From CAWBRT01 sp963696525 (GTDB lineage: Bacteria; Acidobacteriota; Terriglobia; Terriglobales; Acidobacteriaceae): a stretch of DNA of 64,000 nucleotides. The translations under genes and the position numbers were made by a program. The stretch spans positions 1 through 64,000 of the forward strand of contig CAVOKO010000011.1 of assembly GCA_963696525.1 (NCBI GenBank), in the 5' to 3' direction. This document shows positions 26,897-35,655 of this stretch, piece by piece (position 1 is the stretch's first letter; every line of letters starts with the position of its first letter). The notes beneath the pieces were generated by a model. The model made no database searches. It was not told the DNA's origin and saw nothing but the letters and a program-made list of their open reading frames with translations.

Positions 26897-29110
26897 TTGC
26901 CCGTCAGCCATGCTTTCCATACAAAGATCGTCGCTCCGGCCAGCGTGCCGTTCGGCCAGATGCTGGCGCGACTGCGTATGCAACCGCCGCAGCTGCCGAT
27001 CATCTCGAATATCGACGGCGGGTTCTATCCCACGGGACCGAACGTCGTGCCGAAGATGCTGGAGATGCTGGCGACGCAGATCGCTACTCCTGTGCAGTTC
27101 GTGAAGGGACTGGAGACTCTGTACGCCGCCGGCGCCCGTGTATTCGTGGAAATGGGGCCGAAGAAAGCTCTGCAGGGATTTGCCGAGGATGTGCTCGGCG
27201 GTCGCGGCGATGTGGTTTCGCTGTTCACAAATCATCCCAAGGTCGGCGATATCGCGTCATTCAACCAGGCGCTGTGTGGCCTTTATGCGGCGGGATTGGG
27301 CCGCGGACAGGCTGAGGCATCGCGCGAGACATCGATGGCGTCGGTGCAAGGGCGGAGTGATAACCCTGCATGGCTCCCGGTGACGATCACCGGAGCGGCG
27401 CTAGGCTTGCCGGGAACCGAGCGTGTATTCGATGACGCCAATGTCAGCCGCATCTTGCATGGCGAGCAATTCATCGATGTGGTGCCCAACCGGCTTCGCA
27501 AAGCCCAACTCGACAAGAACATTACCCGTCTGGTGAAAAACGACAATGGCGGACCAGTATTCGAAACCATTACGAGTACGTCGGATGTGATTAGGTTGGC
27601 GGCGCGTGGAGGCGCCTTCGAACTGGACAAGGAATTCGGGGTTTCAGCCGAACGCTTGCTTGCCCTCGACCAGACCACACGACTGGCAATCGGGGCGGGT
27701 CTCGACGCGTTACGTGACGCCGGCATCCCGCTAGTTATGCACTATAAAACCACCAGCAAAGGTACGAAGCTGCCGGAGCGGTGGGGATTGCCAGACGCTC
27801 TACGCGACGATACTGGTGTGATTTTCGCCTCCGCCTTCCCCGGCTGCGACTCTTTCGCCGATGAGACTTCTCGTTATTACGCGGACCAAAGTCGCCGTCA
27901 GCAATTGGCAATGCTGGAAAAGCTGCACCTCCGGGAGGCAGGGTCAAACGGTCTCGGGACAGAGATAGCCCGGCAGATCGACGAGTTGCGTGCCGCGATC
28001 GCAAACGAGCCGTATGTCTTCGATCGGCGCTTCTTGCTCAGAATTTTGCCGATGGGACATTCGCAATTCGCGGAATTCATTGGTGCCCGGGGACCGAATA
28101 CGCAGATCAACGCAGCCTGTGCGAGTACTACGCAAGGAGTCTCACTGGCGGAAGACTGGATTCGCGCCGGGCGGTGCCGTCGAGTAATCATTATCTCGGC
28201 GGATGATGTCACTTCCGATCACCTCATGGGATGGATGGGTGCCGGCTTCCTGGCTTCTGGAGCAGCCGCTACCGACGCGGTGGTGGAGGAGGCGGCACTC
28301 CCCTTCGACCGCCGCCGGCACGGTCTAATTATGGGGATGGGCGCAGCGGCTCTTGTAGTCGAGAGCACGGAGTCTGCGCGTGAACGTGGAATCCGCCCAA
28401 TCTGCGAGGTGTTGAGCACCGTCGCCGCCAATAGCGCCTTCCATGGCACGCGCCTCGATGTTCAGCACATCGGCGACCTGATGGAGCGCCTCGTATCGCA
28501 GGCAGAACAACACGCAGGCATTTCACGTCGTCAGGTGGCATCGCAGACGGTTTTCGTCTCGCATGAAACCTACACCCCCGCGCGAGGCGGCAGTGCTTCC
28601 GCAGAGATCAACGCTTTACGACATGTCTTTGGCGAAAAGGCGGACCAAATCGTGATCGCCAACACCAAGGGCTTTACCGGCCACGCCATGGCTACAGGTA
28701 TTGAAGATGTGGTCGCGGTGAAAGCGCTGGAGACAGGTTGTGTACCGCCAGTTGCCAACTTCAAGGAAATCGACCCTGAGCTGGGCTCATTGAATCTGTC
28801 CAAGGGCGGCCATTACCCCGTCGAGTACGCGTTGCGTTTGGGTGCAGGGTTTGGCTCGCAGATATGCATGTCACTATATCGTTGGGTGAAGACCATGGAC
28901 GGGGTCCGTCCCCGCCCGAACGCTTTGGGGTACAGTTATCGCATTGCCGATACGGATGCGTGGAACACGTGGTTGAAGCGGATCACCGGCAATGGCCCCA
29001 CGGATTTGGAAGTGGTCCAGCGCACGCTGCGGGTGCGAGATCAGGCGGTGTCGTCGCGAGCCGCCGAAGCCCTTCAGGCCAGCCGAGCGCCGGCGCCTGC
29101 TCGTCCTTAA
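26897..29110 (+). CDS. Megasynthase part 3: AT C-terminus and second ketosynthase (KS2)
   Basis: A 737-residue open frame. Residues 1-135 finish the AT domain (HAFHTKIV, FVEMGPKKALQGFAEDVL). Residues about 160-690 are a second ketosynthase that is diverged from KS1. Its active Cys is in INAACASTTQGVSLA, a His in SHETYTPARGGSA and another in TKGFTGHAMATGIEDV. Both His are kept, so it may be active and not a chain-length factor. It ends in a Pro/Ala linker, where a frame change at about 29100 separates it from the carrier domains. Paired KS domains with an AT between them are unlike normal modular PKS and point to an iterative PUFA-type enzyme. Confidence 0.8.
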   Translation: MPVSHAFHTKIVAPASVPFGQMLARLRMQPPQLPIISNIDGGFYPTGPNVVPKMLEMLATQIATPVQFVKGLETLYAAGARVFVEMGPKKALQGFAEDVLGGRGDVVSLFTNHPKVGDIASFNQALCGLYAAGLGRGQAEASRETSMASVQGRSDNPAWLPVTITGAALGLPGTERVFDDANVSRILHGEQFIDVVPNRLRKAQLDKNITRLVKNDNGGPVFETITSTSDVIRLAARGGAFELDKEFGVSAERLLALDQTTRLAIGAGLDALRDAGIPLVMHYKTTSKGTKLPERWGLPDALRDDTGVIFASAFPGCDSFADETSRYYADQSRRQQLAMLEKLHLREAGSNGLGTEIARQIDELRAAIANEPYVFDRRFLLRILPMGHSQFAEFIGARGPNTQINAACASTTQGVSLAEDWIRAGRCRRVIIISADDVTSDHLMGWMGAGFLASGAAATDAVVEEAALPFDRRRHGLIMGMGAAALVVESTESARERGIRPICEVLSTVAANSAFHGTRLDVQHIGDLMERLVSQAEQHAGISRRQVASQTVFVSHETYTPARGGSASAEINALRHVFGEKADQIVIANTKGFTGHAMATGIEDVVAVKALETGCVPPVANFKEIDPELGSLNLSKGGHYPVEYALRLGAGFGSQICMSLYRWVKTMDGVRPRPNALGYSYRIADTDAWNTWLKRITGNGPTDLEVVQRTLRVRDQAVSSRAAEALQASRAPAPARP

Positions 29111-31259
29111 AGCGGCTGCAGTGGCTGCCGCGGCGGGACCGGCGTTTATCGCGAAGCCCGCGATACCGGTCCCGGTTAGTCAGGTGAAGGTTGCGGTGGA
29201 ACCGCTGCCGCCTCCAGCATCGCCCAAGCCGGTCGTGGTGAGCGATCCCGTGCAGGAACGTATTCTCGAATTGGTGGTGGAGAAGACAGGTTATCCCAAA
29301 GATATGCTGGATCTAGAGTTGGATCTGGAGGCCGATCTCGGGGTCGATACCGTCAAACAGGCAGAACTGATGGCGGCAATCCGCGGGATCTACAACATCG
29401 AGCGCGATGAAAACCTCAAGCTGAGGGACTTCCCAACGCTCAAGCATGTAATCGGTTTTGTATATCGCAAGCGGCCTGACTTGGCCGTTGCGGAAGCCAA
29501 AGCGGTGCAGCAGGCAGCAGTGCAGCCACAAATCGTTGCTGCCGCTCCGTTGGCTGCCGCTCCCGTTCCGGCAGCGGCTCCGGTCGTCGCCGTCGCCGTC
29601 GATCCGGTGCAGGAAGCCATTCTGGCTTTGGTGGTGGAGAAGACCGGCTATCCCAAAGATATGCTGGACCTAGATTTAGATCTGGAGGCCGATCTCGGGG
29701 TGGATACCGTCAAACAAGCAGAACTGATGGCGGCCATTCGTGGGATCTACAACATTCAGCGTGATGAAAACCTTAAACTGCGGGATTTCCCAACGCTGAA
29801 GCATGTAATCGGGTTTGTGTACAGCAAGCGGCCCGATTTGGCCGTTGCGTTTCCCCCGGCGCCAACGGTGGCAGTGCCTGCGCCGACACCGACACCGGCA
29901 CCTGCGACTGCTGCCGTCGCTGTCGAAGCGGTCGTGGACGATCCGGTGAAGGAAACGATCCTGGCGCTGGTAGTCGAGAAGACCGGTTATCCCAAAGACA
30001 TGCTGGATCTGGAGTTGGATTTGGAAGCCGACCTCGGGGTAGATACGGTTAAGCAGGCGGAGTTGCTGGCGGCCATCCGCGGGCTCTACAACATCCCGCG
30101 CGATGAGAATCTCAAGCTGCGGGATTTCCCAACCTTGGCGCATGTGATCAAGTTTGCGCATGACAAACTTGCTGCCCAAGGTGGAACGCCCGTTGCAAGT
30201 GCTTCTGCGGTCGAGGAAAAGCCGCAAGCGGCGGCACCGGTCGCATCTGCGCCGATTCTCGCTTCACTTGAAGCGGCGAACAGCATTCCACGCCGTGTGC
30301 CGGTACCCACGTTACGACCGGCGCTCACCTTCTGTAAGCCGACAGGCGTCACGCTAGGTCCAGGCAGTCGGGTAGTACTCATGCCGGACAAAGGCGGAGT
30401 GGCGGATGCGCTGACCCAGTTGCTCCAAGCGTTTGATGTAGAAGTTTTGCGCATCGATGAGACATTGGACGCGGAAGCACTGGCCAATCAATTGAACGGT
30501 TGGCTGGCTGCGGGCCCGGTGCAAGGCGTCTACTGGCTGCCGGCGCTGGACAACGAAGGAGATCTCAGCCAGATGGATCTGGCTGGCTGGAGCGAAGCCC
30601 TGCGGGTGCGCGTCAAGGCACTTTATACCACCATGCGCGCGTTGTATCAGCAAATTGCGGCGCCAGGCACCTTCCTGGTCTCGGCAGTTCGGCTGGGGGG
30701 ACAGCACGGATATGACGATGCCGGAGCAGTCGCACCGCTCGGCGGCGCGGTTACCGGCTTCACTAAGACCTACAAACGTGAGCGGGCGGATGTTCTGGTC
30801 AAAGCGGTCGATTTCCAAGCTGAGTGCGAGGTCTCGCAACTTGTAGAAATTCTGATCGACGAAACTCTGCGTGACCCGGGCGCGGTTGAGGTCGGTTACA
30901 AGGAAGGGCTGCGCTGGACGGTCGGATTGCGAGAGCTACCTGCCGCCGACGGCCAACCAGGCATGACGTTGGAGAAGGACTCCGTGTTCGTAGTCACAGG
31001 CGCGGCTGGAGGTATTGTTTCGGCTATCACCGCAGATTTGGCTGCGGCATCCGGCGGGACGTTCTACCTACTTGATCTGGTGCCGGAGCCGGATCCGAAC
31101 AATCCCGATCTGGCGAAGTTTGTCAGCGACAAGGACGGCCTGAAGCGGGATTTCATCGCCCGCATACAGGCCCGCGGCGAGCGCGCTACTCCTGCGATGG
31201 TCGAGCGGGAACTGGCGGCCCTGGAGCGTGCGCAAGCCGCTCTGGAAGGCAATCGATAA
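29111..31259 (+). CDS. Megasynthase part 4: three tandem ACP domains and ketoreductase N-half
   Basis: Three near-identical carrier domains (about 29240-29470, 29605-29840 and 29935-30160) share DLELDLEADLGVDTVKQAEL and are joined by Ala/Pro-rich linkers. The residue where phosphopantetheine is attached is Thr in all three (codons at 29349, 29706 and 30045), where Ser is canonical. Downstream is a KR-type structural half (GVYWLPALDNEGDL, VSAVRLGGQHGYDD) and the start of the Rossmann core (VFVVTGAAGGIVSAITADLA). Tandem ACPs are a hallmark of PUFA synthases. The frame opens before 29111 and ends at 31259, through an extra G near 31247 in the KR domain. Confidence 0.85.
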
Positions 31260-32802
31260 GGTGCGTGCGGCAGGAGGCACGGCGCACTACTTTAGCGTTA
31301 ATCTCAACGACGCAGAGGGCGTGGCGAAAGTCATCAATCAGGTGCGCGAGCGCAGTGGACGGATTGACGTGCTGCTCCACGCGGCCGGGATGGAACGTAG
31401 CCATTTCCTGCCGGATAAGGACCCGCGTGAATTCGACCTTGTCTTTGACGTCAAGAGCAACGGATGGTTCAATCTGCTGCACGCTATCGGCGACATGCCG
31501 TTGGGAGCGACCGTCTCGTTCAGCTCGATTGCCGGCCGTTTCGGCAACGCAGGACAGGCGGATTACAGCGCAGCCAACGACCTGTTGTGCAAAATCACCT
31601 CAAGCTTCCGCGCCACCAGGCCAGCTACCCGTGGCATCGCCATAGATTGGACAGCCTGGGGTGGCATCGGAATGGCGACGCGAGGCTCGATTCCTAAAAT
31701 GATGGAATTGGCAGGCATCGATATGCTGCCACCCGAAGCCGGCGTTCCTTTGATCCGCCGCGAATTGACCGCTGGAGGAACTCGCGGTGAGATCGTGGTC
31801 GCCCAGCGCCTCGGCATCTTGTTGAAGGAAATTGATGCCACGGGCGGACTCGACATGGCCGCCGTGGAGGCTTCCAGCGACAATCGCTTAGCAACGCAGG
31901 GATTGATGATCGGCAAGATCGCCAGCATGGGTATTTACTCTGGCCTGACGATCGAGACCACGCTGGACCCGAAGATTCAGCCCTTTCTGCATGATCATCA
32001 AATAGACGGCACCCCGGTGCTTCCTGGTGTTATGGGTATCGAGTCCTTTGCGGAAGCCGCTCTTTCACTGCTGCCTAGCTGGAATATCGAGGCCATCGAA
32101 GGGGTGCAGTTCCTGGCGCCGTTCAAGTTCTACCGGAACAAGCCGCGCGCGGTCACCGTTGAGGCGATATCGTATCAGCTTGATGGTGCCGTAGTGGCGG
32201 ATTGCCGCCTCATTGGTTACAGGACAATTAAGAGACAAGCGGAACCGGAGGTTACCATTCACTTCACTGGCCGGGTGCGGTTGACCAAGCAACAACCCGA
32301 GTTGGGGACCGTTCCTGTACCGGGCAAACCGGCCGGAAGGATCGTCGAGGCTGCTGATATATATCACGTTTACTTCCACGGGCCGGCTTATCAGGTGCTA
32401 GCACGGGCCTGGCGGGATGGAGACCGGATCATCGGGCAAATGAAGCAAGATTTGCCTGGCCATCACAATCCTCCTGAGCGGCTGACGCTAGTGACTCCGC
32501 GCCTAATCGAGCTTTGCTTTCAAACCGCCGGGCTCTGGGAATTGGCCATACAAAGCCGTATGGGCCTGCCGCAGTATGTTGAGCAGCTTCGTTTCGGGCG
32601 TGCGGCAGATCTGGCTGAAGGCCCGCTGCATGCGGTGGTAACCCCCAATCCTGATGGAAGCTTCGATGTTGAAGTCGTGGATATGGCGGGGAACATGTAC
32701 ATTCATCTGCTCGGCTATCGCACGGTAGCTCTACCCTACACCGTAAAGTCCGAGCCTCTGAAGGCCTTGCAGGGCGCCGAAACTGCGAAGATAAGCGGGT
32801 GA
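31228..32802 (+). CDS. Megasynthase part 5: ketoreductase C-half and dehydratase
   Basis: In the restored frame the KR domain continues as IDKVRAAGGTAHYFSVNLND and RIDVLLHAAGMERSHFLPDK, with VSFSSIAGRFGNAGQADYSA carrying the catalytic Ser and Tyr and then AAND. From about 31960 a hot-dog dehydratase follows. It has the catalytic His in LHDHQIDGTPVLPGVMGIES (HxxxGxxxxP form) and HVYFHGPAYQVLARAW. No enoyl-reductase or thioesterase domain is present. The protein ends at 32802, 45 bp before the phosphopantetheinyl transferase, so the two are one operon. Confidence 0.85.
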   Translation: MRKPLWKAIDKVRAAGGTAHYFSVNLNDAEGVAKVINQVRERSGRIDVLLHAAGMERSHFLPDKDPREFDLVFDVKSNGWFNLLHAIGDMPLGATVSFSSIAGRFGNAGQADYSAANDLLCKITSSFRATRPATRGIAIDWTAWGGIGMATRGSIPKMMELAGIDMLPPEAGVPLIRRELTAGGTRGEIVVAQRLGILLKEIDATGGLDMAAVEASSDNRLATQGLMIGKIASMGIYSGLTIETTLDPKIQPFLHDHQIDGTPVLPGVMGIESFAEAALSLLPSWNIEAIEGVQFLAPFKFYRNKPRAVTVEAISYQLDGAVVADCRLIGYRTIKRQAEPEVTIHFTGRVRLTKQQPELGTVPVPGKPAGRIVEAADIYHVYFHGPAYQVLARAWRDGDRIIGQMKQDLPGHHNPPERLTLVTPRLIELCFQTAGLWELAIQSRMGLPQYVEQLRFGRAADLAEGPLHAVVTPNPDGSFDVEVVDMAGNMYIHLLGYRTVALPYTVKSEPLKALQGAETAKISG

Positions 32803-32847
32803 AAACGTTTTACCAGATTTCGCTGATGTTGCAGTTGGGCGAGCATC

Positions 32848-33591
32848 ATGGACGTTTATTGGCTTGAGCAGGCCGAATCGGACATACCGGCGCACGATAA
32901 CTGGTTGAGCGCCAAAGATGCGGCTTGCCTCGGTGGTTTCCGTTTTGCAAAACGCCGCGAAGATTGGCGACTGGGACGCTGGACAGCGAAACGAGCCTTG
33001 GCGATTTATTGGAACCTCCCGAACGATCCCAAGACTCTTTCGGAAATCGAAATACGTCCGGCGCCCTCGGGCGCACCGCAGGTATTGCTTGCGGACGAAC
33101 CAGCAGACGTTGCCATTTCGCTGAGCCACCGCTCCGGCGTTGCGGGTTGCGCCATCGCAAAGTTCGGAGCACAGCTAGGCTTTGATTTGGAAATAGCTGA
33201 GTGTCGTAGCGAGGCCTTCGTTCAAGACTATTTCGCGACCGAGGAGCGGGACCTGATTTCGCAAGCAGACGTGGCGGACCGGTGTCAGTTAGTGGCTTTG
33301 CTTTGGAGCGCCAAGGAGAGCGCACTCAAAGCATTGCGCACGGGCCTTCGGATGGACACCCGTTCCGTAATCGTGAGTCCTCTAACTCAAGGCAAAGATG
33401 AACCGGGGGATAGAGGAGAGCGGGATATTTCCTGCAGGCTTCCACGCGCTCTCAATAGCTGGTGTCCGCTGCACGTCCGTTGCGCTGACGGGCAGGTGTT
33501 CCAAGGCTGGTGGCAGCACACAGGCAGCCTCTTGCGGACGTTAGTAGCGGTTCCACGGCCAGCTCGGCCGACTCTGCTGAGGAGTTCGTAG
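32848..33591 (+). CDS. 4'-phosphopantetheinyl transferase, Sfp type
   Basis: A 247-residue enzyme that transfers phosphopantetheine from CoA to a carrier-protein hydroxyl. The magnesium/CoA motif is LGFDLEIAE (G-x-D-x-E form) and the second motif is LLWSAKESALKAL (W-x-x-KE-x). ISLSHRSGVAGCAIAK supplies the His/Ser contact. The length and two-domain pseudo-symmetry fit the Sfp rather than the AcpS class. It follows the megasynthase by 45 bp, so its natural substrates are probably the three tandem ACP domains. Their Thr acceptor would be unusual for this family. Confidence 0.85.
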   Translation: MDVYWLEQAESDIPAHDNWLSAKDAACLGGFRFAKRREDWRLGRWTAKRALAIYWNLPNDPKTLSEIEIRPAPSGAPQVLLADEPADVAISLSHRSGVAGCAIAKFGAQLGFDLEIAECRSEAFVQDYFATEERDLISQADVADRCQLVALLWSAKESALKALRTGLRMDTRSVIVSPLTQGKDEPGDRGERDISCRLPRALNSWCPLHVRCADGQVFQGWWQHTGSLLRTLVAVPRPARPTLLRSS

Positions 33592-33827
33592 GACCGGAAC
33601 GCAACTCACGGCGGCTCGGGCCACATATGGGGCTTGGTAAACATCAGGAGTAGATCAACCCGCCGCTACTGCGATTTAGCGGTGGGGGCCTTCTTGGCCA
33701 TCTTAGCCAGCCGCTTCTGGATCATGCCCACCCGCCATCAGCCCGATTGTCGCGGCGAACATCGCTATCGTCGTAGGTCAGCCGAGGGTAGTCATCGTCC
33801 GAGTGTTGACCCCACCTGTCTGAGGGA
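33592..33827. other. Spacer after the megasynthase operon
   Basis: On the minus strand near 33650-33735 a short basic peptide end (MIQKRLAKMAKKAPTAKSQ) is open but has no adequate upstream frame. It may be the tail of a lost gene. No terminator or other feature is evident. Confidence 0.3.
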
Positions 33828-34028
33828 TCAACCCCTGCACCCGTGCTCTGATTGATGCCGCTTCAAAGCCCGTTCTGCCTCTCTCAGCTGGTCTTCGAGC
33901 GTAGTCGCCTCTTCTGCGTCTCTATCTGTTCGGTCGAGCCCTTTGAGCGAATCGACGAACCTGCCGTGCCGGAGCGTGGCGATGCGGTATTTCGTGTTCA
34001 GGTCTTCGAAATCAGAGCAGTTCATCAT
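33828..34028 (-). CDS. Small helical hypothetical protein
   Basis: A 66-residue protein (MMNCSDFEDLNTKYRIATLR...) with a charged C-terminal helix (TLEDQLREAERALKRHQSEH) and a final HGC-type ending. The pattern of an early Cys-x-Glu/Asp-Phe, a central coiled-coil-like helix and a His-Gly-Cys tail is one I associate with short acidobacterial hypotheticals. It lies beside response-regulator genes, as such genes often do. The function is unknown. Confidence 0.5.
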   Translation of the reverse strand: MMNCSDFEDLNTKYRIATLRHGRFVDSLKGLDRTDRDAEEATTLEDQLREAERALKRHQSEHGCRG

Positions 34029-34067
34029 AGAGACATCATCCGAGTCACAATTAGCAGTGGTCAGAAT

Positions 34068-34472
34068 TCAAACAGCCGCCTGTAATCCCGCGTAATCCCG
34101 TAGCTTTGCGATGAGGTCCGCCGGAGGAAGGGGCTTGGCCAGCAACTCAAAGCTGTGACCAGAGCGACGCGACTGCTGAAGAAGATTAGCCGTATTCGCT
34201 TGTCCGGAGAAGAGCAATATTTTGCACTGGGGCAAAAAGCTCTTGATGGCGATGGATGCATCGATTCCGTTCAGGTCAGGCATGACCACGTCGGTGATAA
34301 TCAAATCCGGCTTCAACTGCACGGCACGGTGGACGGCTTCTCGACCGGAATAAGCAGCGACAGCATCGAACCCCGCTTGCGTAAGAATAAGCACGAGGGT
34401 GTCAGCTATGACGTGCTCGTCGTCAACAACTAGGACGAACCGTTTTGCGGTCTTATCTGACATTATCGGCAT
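34068..34472 (-). CDS. Stand-alone response regulator receiver
   Basis: A receiver-only protein of about 134 residues (LVVDDEHVIADTLVLIL). The phospho-acceptor Asp is in LIITDVVMPDLNGID, with the switch Ser in LLFSGQ and Lys-Pro in LLAKPLPPADL. All catalytic residues are intact. No output domain is present. ATG 34472 is chosen; ATG 34463 is possible. It is very similar in layout to the receiver at 44056-44463 (GYSGEEA/AYSGREA, then a CK-type segment), so the two are probably paralogues. Confidence 0.85.
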   Translation of the reverse strand: MPIMSDKTAKRFVLVVDDEHVIADTLVLILTQAGFDAVAAYSGREAVHRAVQLKPDLIITDVVMPDLNGIDASIAIKSFLPQCKILLFSGQANTANLLQQSRRSGHSFELLAKPLPPADLIAKLRDYAGLQAAV

Positions 34473-34714
34473 ACTTTCGAGCAAGCAATAAACGTCCCGC
34501 TAAAGAAAATGCGAAAGCGCAAAGTGCGGAGTCACTGCACCGCGCTCTCTCCCCGAACAGAGCATTTCCTTGATAGAAGTTTCAGAGTATCTGAATGCGT
34601 CTGTGCAAGACAACCGCCAAATTCACGTTGCAAGTAGGTCGAAAACCTTAGTCTGTTCAACAGTCCCGCGAGGCATAATATTGATTCGTCCTTAATCGAA
34701 AGGTGTGCAGCGAC

Positions 34715-35098
34715 ATGTCGCCGAACTCTGCCCAGAATATCCAGCACCGACAGCGCCCTGTAATTCTGTCAGTTGATGACGAGCCCGCACTCCTCTACAC
34801 CCGCGAGAAAATTCTTCAAGGCGCAGGTTATGAAGTCCTGAGCGCAGCCGATGGCGAAAAGGCATTGGAGATGTTTGCTACGCATGACGTGGACCTCGTA
34901 GTCCTCGATTTTCAAATGCCAAAAATGGACGGTGGAATCGTTGCTCAACAGATGAAACGACGCAAGCCACTGGTGCCCATCATCATCCAGTCAGCGTTTA
35001 GCGCGGCGAAGGTGGTCGTCACTTGCGCCAACTGCTTTATAGCCAAAGGTGAAGGCCCCGCTGCTCTTTTGGAGAAGATTAAACCGCTACTTGCCTAG
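34715..35098 (+). CDS. Stand-alone response regulator receiver
   Basis: A receiver-only protein of 127 residues (ILSVDDEPALLYTREKILQG). The phospho-acceptor Asp is in LVVLDFQMPKMDGG, with the Ser in IIQSAFSAAK and Lys in FIAKGEG. As in the receiver at 10518-10892, the Pro after the Lys is replaced by Gly, which suggests a shared subfamily. The start is ATG 34715, or GTG 34703 four codons earlier. It is followed 10 bp later by a small gene at 35109, likely in the same transcript. Confidence 0.85.
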   Translation: MSPNSAQNIQHRQRPVILSVDDEPALLYTREKILQGAGYEVLSAADGEKALEMFATHDVDLVVLDFQMPKMDGGIVAQQMKRRKPLVPIIIQSAFSAAKVVVTCANCFIAKGEGPAALLEKIKPLLA

Positions 35099-35108
35099 GA
35101 GTGAACTT

Positions 35109-35324
35109 ATGACAAAGAGTCACGGCAATCGTAATTGGGGCCAGCCGGGGCCGCTTGGGGCGGTGGCTCCGACCATCACTGAATTTGCGCAGATCGTTCG
35201 TGAATTGAATCTGCAACCCGATCAGTACATATTCTCAAGTCGTCTTCGCGAGTGGGCAAGTCAAAACAAGGATTCAAAATACGTTCCTGAAGCTCTTCTT
35301 GGGGCGTGGGGGTTTCGAGATTGA
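35109..35324 (+). CDS. Small hypothetical protein
   Basis: A 71-residue protein (MTKSHGNRNWGQPGPLGAVA...) with a mixed, soluble composition (FAQIVRELNLQPDQYIFSSR). AGGAGTGAAC lies just upstream of ATG 35109, within 10 bp of the receiver gene stop, so it is translationally linked to it. No known domain is recognised; a partner of the receiver is a guess from context. Confidence 0.55.
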   Translation: MTKSHGNRNWGQPGPLGAVAPTITEFAQIVRELNLQPDQYIFSSRLREWASQNKDSKYVPEALLGAWGFRD

Positions 35325-35655
35325 ATCGACGCTGTAGGCGTACTTTTCACGCTTCCATAAGCTGCAAAGAAGGCGCAATCATGAGCGGCGAAATGGCTGG
35401 GACGAATCCTTCTTTCGCCGTCCAGTCGTTGGATCGCGTATTCAACGTATCGGTGCGTGTTTTCAGGGTTAGAATTACTGTCAGCAACGCCTGAGTGGTA
35501 ACGGAAATACAAGCTTTGACAGCCGAAGCCATTCGTGGGCAACCGGGAGTGAAGACGGGTTGGCTACTACCTCGCCCCACATTGCGCAATACATTCAGCA
35601 TGTCCGCAGCAAAGGCCGGGAGCGATCCCAGCCTTCTTTACATCTCACACACCAC
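35325..35655. other. Spacer with doubtful short ORFs
   Basis: Two abutting short plus-strand frames (35381-35494, MSGEMAGTNPSFAVQSLDRV..., and 35495-35698, MVTEIQALTAEAIRGQPGVK...) lie here. The second runs into the end of the integrase on the other strand. Neither has a recognisable family, so they are noted but not called. Confidence 0.3.

Noticed and set aside
24460..32802. A standard modular type I polyketide synthase
   Set aside because: The paired KS domains around one AT, three tandem ACPs and a single KR/DH set without ER or TE fit an iterative PUFA-type enzyme better.
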